A DNA stretch of 11,027 nt from Neptuniibacter sp. GTDB taxonomy: Bacteria > Pseudomonadota > Gammaproteobacteria > Pseudomonadales > Balneatricaceae. This document shows, piece by piece, positions 6,644 to 11,027 of the stretch. The stretch is taken from positions 1 to 11,027 of the forward strand of contig JAIBDV010000057.1 in the NCBI GenBank assembly GCA_024686055.1, read 5' to 3'. A model generated the notes under the pieces. That model saw nothing but the letters and a program-made list of their open reading frames with translations, searched no databases and was not told where the DNA came from. Every line of letters starts with the position of its first letter. Within the stretch, counting starts at the first letter, position 1. Both the position numbers and the translations under genes were made by a program.

Positions 6644-7900
6644 TTATTTGTAAACCGGGTACTCGGCGCACAGCGCTTTAACCTTGGCTTTAACCGCCGC
6701 GATGGTCGCTTCGTTGCTGATATCATCCAGCACGTCACAGATCCAGTTGGTCAGCTGTACTGACTGCGCTTCTTTGAAGCCACGACGGGTAACCGCCGGG
6801 CTACCGATACGCAGACCCGAGGTCACGAACGGCGAGCGTGGGTCGTTAGGTACGGAGTTTTTATTGACCGTGATGTTGGCACGGCCCAGCGCCGCATCGG
6901 CATCTTTACCGGTGATATCTTTGCTGATCAGGTCCACCAGGAACAGATGATCATCGGTACCGCCAGACACAATATCGATACCGCGCTCGATAAAAGTGTT
7001 AGCCATCGCCTGGGCGTTTTTCACCACCTGCGCCTGGTACGCTTTGTAGTCAGGCTCCAGCGCTTCTTTGAAACACACCGCTTTGGCCGCCACGATGTGC
7101 ATCAGCGGGCCGCCCTGAGATTCAGGGAACACGGCGAAGTTCAGCTTCTTCTGCAGATCTTCATCCGCACGGGCAGAGGCGATCAGGCCGCCACGCGGGC
7201 CGCCCAGTGTTTTGTGCGTGGTGGTGGTAACCACATCAGCGAATGGCAGTGGTGATGGATATTCACCCGCCGCAACCAGGCCTGCCACATGGGCCATATC
7301 CACAAACAGGAAAGCACCAACGCTATCAGCGATGTCACGGAAGCGTTTCCAGTCAACGATACGCGAGTAGGCAGAGAAGCCTGCTACGATCATTTTTGGC
7401 TTGTGTTCCTGAGCCAGGCGCTCAACGTCAGCGTAGTCGATCTCGCCAGTATCCGGGTGCAGACCATACTGAACCGCATTGTAGATACGGCCAGAGAAAG
7501 ATACGGAGGCACCGTGTGTCAGGTGACCACCGTGGGCCAGGCTCATGCCCAGTACGGTATCGCCGGGCTGACACAGCGCCATGTAGACCGCAGCGTTAGC
7601 CTGAGAACCAGAATGTGGCTGCACGTTCGCAAAGGTCGCGCCGAACAGTTCGCAGGCACGATCGATCGCCAGTTGCTCAACCACATCCACGTGCTCACAA
7701 CCGCCGTAGTAACGCTTGTTCGGGTAACCTTCGGCGTATTTGTTGGTCAGCGCAGAACCCTGCGCTTCCATTACCCGTGGGCTGGTGTAGTTTTCGGAGG
7801 CGATCAGTTCAATGTGTTCTTCCTGACGCACAGTTTCAGCCTGCATGGCATTCCACAGGTCAGCATCAAAATCAGCAATAGACATATCTTTGGTGAACAT
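6644..7900 (-). CDS. glyA: Serine hydroxymethyltransferase
   Basis: GlyA interconverts serine and glycine, loading a one-carbon unit on tetrahydrofolate, with pyridoxal phosphate as cofactor. The 418-residue product shows ELIASEN (31-37), YAEGYP..RYYGG (55-67), the SGSQAN cofactor loop (97-102), DMAHVAGLVAAG (201-212), and the TTTTHKTLGGPRGG block with the pyridoxal lysine at 230. I start at the ATG at 7898-7900, giving MFTKDMSIADFD as in gammaproteobacterial homologues, with GAGGA 10 bases upstream. The frame stays open 25 codons further up to an ATG at 7975, but those residues (PLIDRFPTPTALG...) do not look like a GlyA N-terminus and would cover the leader stem-loops. It is monocistronic by the terminator downstream. 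Confidence 0.97.
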   Translation of the reverse strand: MFTKDMSIADFDADLWNAMQAETVRQEEHIELIASENYTSPRVMEAQGSALTNKYAEGYPNKRYYGGCEHVDVVEQLAIDRACELFGATFANVQPHSGSQANAAVYMALCQPGDTVLGMSLAHGGHLTHGASVSFSGRIYNAVQYGLHPDTGEIDYADVERLAQEHKPKMIVAGFSAYSRIVDWKRFRDIADSVGAFLFVDMAHVAGLVAAGEYPSPLPFADVVTTTTHKTLGGPRGGLIASARADEDLQKKLNFAVFPESQGGPLMHIVAAKAVCFKEALEPDYKAYQAQVVKNAQAMANTFIERGIDIVSGGTDDHLFLVDLISKDITGKDADAALGRANITVNKNSVPNDPRSPFVTSGLRIGSPAVTRRGFKEAQSVQLTNWICDVLDDISNEATIAAVKAKVKALCAEYPVYK

Positions 7901-7932
7901 TGCAGGCAAGTCCTCGTAAACGGCAATGTTAG

Positions 7933-7996
7933 CGCCCAGTGCAGTGGGCGTCGGAAATCGGTCGATCAGTGGCAAATTACTCGTAAAACCACTGAT
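7933..7996 (-). promoter_or_regulatory. Two stem-loops in the glyA leader
   Basis: In the predicted 5' untranslated RNA, ATCAGTGG (7996-7989) pairs with CCACTGAT (7972-7965) around a loop that itself contains TTAC-GA-GTAA. Further on, CGCCCA (7950-7945) pairs with TGGGCG (7938-7933) around six bases. Neither is followed by a T run, so these are not terminators. The second helix ends about 20 bases upstream of the ribosome-binding site. They may affect stability or translation of glyA. No match to a glycine or other riboswitch core was recognised. Confidence 0.45.
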
Positions 7997-8013
7997 AACT
8001 CAATCAGGCGGCG

Positions 8014-8019
8014 AGTATA
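8014..8019 (-). promoter_or_regulatory. Probable -10 box of the glyA promoter
   Basis: TATACT on the minus strand matches the sigma-70 -10 consensus at five of six positions and would start transcription about 107 bases before the glyA ATG. No good -35 hexamer lies 16-18 bases upstream (GTGCCG at 17), as expected for an activator-dependent promoter. Confidence 0.45.
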
Positions 8020-8043
8020 CAGCAAGCCTGCAATGTCGGCACT

Positions 8044-8056
8044 TGAAAGCACCTCA
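8044..8056 (-). promoter_or_regulatory. Weak MetR-like site upstream of glyA
   Basis: TGAGGTGCTTTCA on the minus strand fits the MetR consensus TGAAnnTnnTTCA at seven of nine fixed positions. It is centred near -43 from the predicted start and 21 bases (two helical turns) from the better site at 8065-8077. Confidence 0.3.
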
Positions 8057-8064
8057 GGCCATAA

Positions 8065-8077
8065 TTAATCAGGTTCA
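8065..8077 (-). promoter_or_regulatory. Probable MetR site upstream of glyA
   Basis: TGAACCTGATTAA on the minus strand fits the MetR consensus TGAAnnTnnTTCA at eight of nine fixed positions. It is centred about 64 bases upstream of the predicted start, the normal place for the recognition site of a LysR-type activator. MetR activates glyA in E. coli through paired sites, so the match has a known precedent, but it is by eye only. Confidence 0.4.
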
Positions 8078-8102
8078 GGTAACCTTTGGGCAAGCCTGCT
8101 GC

Positions 8103-10310
8103 CTATACCTCTTCCGACAAAGATATAAGCGATGACAGATCAGACAGCGCGACCGGCTGAGCCAGGTAGAAGCCCTGACCAACATCGCAGCCGATAGATT
8201 GCAGATAAGCCCTTTGCTCTGCCGTTTCAACACCTTCAGCCACCACTGTCAGTTCCAGCCGGTGTGCCAGCTCAACAATGGTATTGATAATGGCGCAGTC
8301 CTTCACCCCACCCGGTACCTGAGACACAAAGCAACGGTCAATTTTCAGTACATCAATGGGCAGTTTCTTCAAATAGTTGAGCGATGAAAAGCCCATACCA
8401 AAGTCATCAATCGCAATGCTTACCCCCAAGGTACGCAACTGTTGTAGCACGCCGATACTGGCTTCAATATCATCGATTAGCATCGTCTCCGTCACTTCCA
8501 GTTCCAGCCAGCGTGGTGCCACGTTATATTCGTTCAGTATTCCCTCCACCGTCAGGGCAAGGTCACTATCATAGAGCTGACGACCCGACAGGTTCACCGC
8601 AACCGGCACCTGCAGTCCTTGCTGTTCCAGTACTCGAATATCCGCGCAGACCTGACGCAACACCCAGACGCCTATTTCGGAAATCAGGCCAGTTTCTTCT
8701 GCCAGTGGGATAAAGTCATCAGGCAATATCACGCCTTCCTTCTCGTGGGACCAGCGAATCAACGCCTCCATCGAAGACAGCTCACCACTGGCCAGGTCAA
8801 ATTTTGGCTGATAGTGGATGAAGAAATCTTTATTGTCGAACGCCTGGCGTAGTTCAAGCACCATCCGCATCCGGTGCATCGATAACGCATGTAATTCCGG
8901 GGAGAAAAACTGGAAGTTATTACGCCCCTGCTCCTTGGCTTTATACAGTGCCAGATCAGCGTTTTTCTGCAGAGTTGAGGCATCATCACCATCAATACGC
9001 ACAAACGCGATACCTATGCTGCAGGAGATAACCAGGGACTGACCGGTTAATTCAACCGGTCGGCTGACCCGTTGTAGAATACGCTGCGCCAATTCGGTGG
9101 CCTCACGAGTACCCCCACGGGTCAGCAAGGCGAACTCGTCACCGCCAAGCCGGGCGATCACATCACCTTCACGCAGGCAGCCCCGGAGTCGTTCAGCAAC
9201 ACTGACCAGCAGTTCATCGCCCGCGTCATGACCCAGCGAGTCATTAATATACTTAAAGTTATCCAGGTCCAGGTAGTACAGCGCAAACAGCTGACGTTCA
9301 CGCTGTACTGAACGTAACACCTGATCCAGGCTGTAATTAAAGGAACGGCGATTAGCCAGCCCGGTCAGCGGGTCATAAAAGGCCAGTTGCTCGGCTTCCC
9401 CCCGCGCCTGCTGTGCTTCATCCGCCTGGTGGCGCGCCTCTTTGAGCAGCCCACGAATGCGCCGGGCAGTGCGTGCAAGGCTGAGCGCCAGCTGCCCGGT
9501 ACTGTCAGGACTGATGAATGGAATTTTCAACAGCTGGCCCTGGGCTATCGCCGCCGCGAAGTCGGCCAGGGTCAGCAACCGTTTACGTAACAACCGCCCC
9601 AGTATCCACCAACACAATATATTGGCCACGACAATCAGCACCATCAGTGCCTGAGTCATCCGTTCGGACTGTATAAAGCTGGACACCAGCTGCTCCCAGC
9701 CCGCACGCGAACGCTCCGCCGTCTGGTTCAGGGTCTCCAGTGCAGCCAGATTACGCGTTTCCTGTTCCAGCTCCGCCTGCATGACCCCTGTACGCAACTC
9801 CGACAGCGGATACAGGGTATTGCGGTAAAGCCGGTAGCGATCATTTGAGCCGCCGGTCTCCAGTAGTTCATCCACCAGATCCAGTACCAGCCCGGCACTG
9901 TCCAGCAACCAGGCATTGAGCTGCGGGTTGGCACTGCTGGCAGGCTGCGGCAGGGCTTGCAGGTAGTCAGCCAGTTGCTGGCGTAGTTCAATCGCCTGGT
10001 CATCCGGGCGCTCCGGGTCCAGCACCAGCAGTTCGAACTCATGGTCGAACCGGCTGACCAGCACTTCCAGCTGCCGCAAACGGCGATACAGGGGCAGCCG
10101 GACCTCGTGCATGTACTCCATACGCTGAGCCTGTTCATCCGACAGTTGCTGGCTGTCAGCCACCGCAACCATCATCTGGTTCAGGGTCAGATGGCTATAG
10201 ACCAGCGCCAGCCCCATACACAGCACAACAGGCACAAAACAGTACGCCATCAGCTGCCAGAGACTGCGTAGTCGCCGACTGCGTTGAGAAGAAGGGACAA
10301 GATTATTCAT
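8103..10310 (-). CDS. Membrane GGDEF-EAL protein (diguanylate cyclase / c-di-GMP phosphodiesterase)
   Basis: This 735-residue cyclic di-GMP enzyme has a basic N-terminus, a membrane helix at about 21-42, a helical periplasmic sensor of roughly 175 residues with no family I recognise, a second helix at about 219-240, a HAMP-like linker and coiled coil (about 240-310), then GGDEF and EAL domains. The cyclase half has DPLTGLANRR (313-322), GGDEF (389-393) and an inhibitory RxxD site (REGD, 380-383). The phosphodiesterase half has EAL (515-517), N573, ELEVTE (603-608), DDFG (635-638), K656 and E692. So both activities look intact; the one oddity is DDFGMG where DDFGTG is usual. The start overlaps the upstream haem-domain gene as ATGA and has no ribosome-binding site, so it depends on coupled translation. 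Confidence 0.95.
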   Translation of the reverse strand: MNNLVPSSQRSRRLRSLWQLMAYCFVPVVLCMGLALVYSHLTLNQMMVAVADSQQLSDEQAQRMEYMHEVRLPLYRRLRQLEVLVSRFDHEFELLVLDPERPDDQAIELRQQLADYLQALPQPASSANPQLNAWLLDSAGLVLDLVDELLETGGSNDRYRLYRNTLYPLSELRTGVMQAELEQETRNLAALETLNQTAERSRAGWEQLVSSFIQSERMTQALMVLIVVANILCWWILGRLLRKRLLTLADFAAAIAQGQLLKIPFISPDSTGQLALSLARTARRIRGLLKEARHQADEAQQARGEAEQLAFYDPLTGLANRRSFNYSLDQVLRSVQRERQLFALYYLDLDNFKYINDSLGHDAGDELLVSVAERLRGCLREGDVIARLGGDEFALLTRGGTREATELAQRILQRVSRPVELTGQSLVISCSIGIAFVRIDGDDASTLQKNADLALYKAKEQGRNNFQFFSPELHALSMHRMRMVLELRQAFDNKDFFIHYQPKFDLASGELSSMEALIRWSHEKEGVILPDDFIPLAEETGLISEIGVWVLRQVCADIRVLEQQGLQVPVAVNLSGRQLYDSDLALTVEGILNEYNVAPRWLELEVTETMLIDDIEASIGVLQQLRTLGVSIAIDDFGMGFSSLNYLKKLPIDVLKIDRCFVSQVPGGVKDCAIINTIVELAHRLELTVVAEGVETAEQRAYLQSIGCDVGQGFYLAQPVALSDLSSLISLSEEV

Positions 10311-10927
10311 GGCAGAAAATGAAAACGCTGAGTCGCTGAAATAAAGTGCTGTTCACTCTCGGACTGATTAAATACCGAAAGACCACCCAGCACCACCTGA
10401 CCGAGCTCAAAGCGCGCATCGTCGCTGTGGCCCGTATCCAGCTTGCGGCTCAGCTCCAGTACCCAGCGGCCCTGGGTCCAGTGGCTGGCCGCCTTGATAT
10501 CCGTGGTCGAGCCCGGCTTCAGTTCTGAGTTGAGAATATATTTGGGCTTGATATCCCCGGTGTACTTGCGATAGCGACGGGTGGTATACAGTGGCTCGCC
10601 CTCATCCCATTGCCGCAATACGTAGATATGCGTCTGGCCCTGGCTGATTTTACTGGAGCGTATCAGCCGGTCCCGGCTGACCTTGGTCCATTTATCATCG
10701 GCCAGCCCCAGTGGGTCTGAGCGGGACGCCTTCCAGTGCCACATATCGGCAGTAAAGCCGGTAGAAGCCAGCCAGTCAGCCTGATAATCCCCGGCGATGC
10801 GAAACTGCAATGCAAACCGGTCTTCACGTTGGGTCCCGCGCACATATTTATTACGCGCCTTATCCCAGACAAATGGCTTATGTTGTCGCCCCTCGGTGGC
10901 ATCCGCCCATTCCAGCAGAAAATACAA
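10307..10927 (-). CDS. Ethylbenzene dehydrogenase-type haem-binding domain protein, N-terminus missing
   Basis: The 206-residue open frame has the signature of the haem-binding domain shared by ethylbenzene dehydrogenase gamma subunits and related periplasmic redox proteins: YFLLEWADAT (2-11), DMWHWKASRSDPLG (61-74) with LADDKW, WVLELSRKLDTG (155-166) and VLGGLSVFN (179-187). Relatives have a signal peptide and at least one more beta strand before the YFL.EW motif. Here the frame opens at a TTG right after an in-frame TAG, in a base composition that changes at this point, so the true 5' end is lost. The TTG start is therefore probably not real. The stop overlaps the GGDEF-EAL start by 4 bases, suggesting that the haem domain acts with that enzyme, perhaps as a periplasmic redox or ligand sensor; this is inference. 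Confidence 0.75.
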   Translation of the reverse strand: MYFLLEWADATEGRQHKPFVWDKARNKYVRGTQREDRFALQFRIAGDYQADWLASTGFTADMWHWKASRSDPLGLADDKWTKVSRDRLIRSSKISQGQTHIYVLRQWDEGEPLYTTRRYRKYTGDIKPKYILNSELKPGSTTDIKAASHWTQGRWVLELSRKLDTGHSDDARFELGQVVLGGLSVFNQSESEQHFISATQRFHFLP

Positions 10928-10940
10928 CTCCTAATTTCAT
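10878..10940 (-). pseudogene. Start of a foreign gene, fused out of frame to the haem-domain gene
   Basis: An ATG at 10938-10940 overlaps the stop of the preceding gene as ATGA and has an excellent GGAGGG ribosome-binding site 8 bases upstream, so it was a genuine gene start. It reads MKLGVVF in AT-rich codons, then crosses into GC-richer sequence that reads as nonsense and stops after 20 residues. The true remainder of the gene is absent. A MKLGVVF-like opening suggests a Rossmann-type fold but cannot be identified. Confidence 0.5.
10910..10937. other. Composition breakpoint (chimeric junction or recombination site)
   Basis: To the right of about 10,920 the sequence is 32 percent G+C (34 of 107 bases); the 100 bases to the left contain 54. 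The haem-domain reading frame loses its 5' end here and a foreign gene loses its 3' end here, both within about 20 bases. TTGTATTTTCTG spans the join and could be shared short homology. No inverted repeats, target duplication or tRNA end are visible. The exact breakpoint cannot be fixed. Confidence 0.6.
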
Positions 10941-11026
10941 TTTTTCAACCCTCCATAATATTCATCATATTGTTTTGCCACCACTTTAATATCAAATAAC
11001 TTCGCTACTTCCCATGGCTTTTTTCC
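10937..11026 (-). CDS. C-terminus of an AT-rich gene, possibly a glycosyltransferase (cut by the window edge)
   Basis: The last 29 codons and the stop of a gene entering from the right are present. The peptide includes KKPWEVAKLFDIK, then VVAKQYDEYY and a lysine end. A charged helix with FD(I/W)..V..QY...Y is a common closing pattern of GT-B glycosyltransferases, but this is too short to be sure. Codons are AT-rich and lysine-rich, unlike the rest of the window. The stop overlaps the next ATG, so the two belonged to one operon in their source genome. Confidence 0.45.
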   Translation of the reverse strand, partial: GKKPWEVAKLFDIKVVAKQYDEYYGGLKK

Positions 11027-11027
11027 A

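Larger units (their letters stand above)
8022..8099. repeat. 10-base direct repeat flanking the glyA control region
   Basis: GCAAGCCTGC occurs exactly at 8022-8031 and again at 8090-8099 on the plus strand, 68 bases apart. The first copy fills the spacer just upstream of the -10 box; the second begins 4 bases downstream of the stop of the GGDEF-EAL gene. The function is unknown; by simple base odds an exact 10-mer repeat in about 200 bases is uncommon but not impossible. Confidence 0.5.

Noticed and set aside
7901..7975. Upstream ATG that would extend GlyA by 25 residues
   Set aside because: GlyA proteins start at M(F/L)xKDM..; the extra residues are not family-like, overlap the leader stem-loops, and the inner ATG has a good ribosome-binding site.
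7289..8068. A 259-codon plus-strand open frame opposite glyA and its upstream region
   Set aside because: It mirrors the strongly biased glyA codons, has no recognisable domain and runs through the glyA promoter and leader.
10736..10999. An 87-codon plus-strand open frame across the right-end junction
   Set aside because: It spans the composition break and runs opposite two better-supported frames; its hydrophobic end simply reflects the AT-rich tail.
1..11027. CRISPR array, tRNA or rRNA gene, insertion sequence or phage genes
   Set aside because: No regularly spaced repeats, cloverleaf-like sequence, transposase or phage protein signatures were seen on either strand.

Overview
The window reads as part of a marine-type gammaproteobacterial chromosome. 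The order glyA, nrdR, ribD, ribE, ribB-type fusion, ribH, nusB, thiL, pgpA is the layout seen in Pseudomonadales/Oceanospirillales-like genomes, and all protein signatures fit that group. This placement is from gene order and sequence feel; no search was run. Every real gene lies on the minus strand, so transcription runs from high to low coordinates. The odd total length, a gene cut after five codons at the left end and a foreign-looking right end suggest a whole metagenomic contig, though that is inference.

Right end (about 10,880-11,027): an AT-rich tail (34 of 107 bases are G or C from 10,921 on, against 54 of the preceding 100) carries the C-terminus of an unrelated protein and the start of another gene. 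It abuts, without its N-terminus, a gene for an ethylbenzene-dehydrogenase-type haem-binding domain. This looks like a chimeric join or a recombination breakpoint. The haem-domain gene overlaps by 4 bases a 735-residue membrane GGDEF-EAL protein with intact motifs for both synthesis and breakdown of cyclic di-GMP.

Middle (6,564-8,102): glyA (serine hydroxymethyltransferase) has a roughly 200-base upstream region with a good -10 box, two MetR-like sites two helical turns apart, and two stem-loops in the predicted leader. It ends at a strong UUCG-loop terminator. The best start is 25 codons inside the longest reading frame.

Main operon (544-6,473): nrdR, ribD and ribE are joined by stop/start overlaps. 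They are followed at short spacing by a RibB protein whose C-terminal GTP cyclohydrolase II-like half has lost the zinc cysteines and catalytic motif (the RibBX type), then ribH, nusB, thiL and pgpA. Together they supply the pyrimidine deaminase/reductase, the butanone-phosphate, the lumazine and the final riboflavin synthase steps. GTP cyclohydrolase II itself must be encoded elsewhere. No FMN riboswitch is visible.

Left end (1-543): after a weak terminator-like hairpin comes a secreted PepSY-domain protein, followed 9 bases later by a start codon reading MRVLL at the contig edge, the typical opening of an OmpR-type response regulator. An 11-base-period direct repeat lies upstream and could be its operator.

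Most of the window is ordinary core metabolism. I do not see a clearly new system. The best leads are the haem-domain/c-di-GMP gene pair, the PepSY/two-component start, the glyA control region and the RibBX protein.
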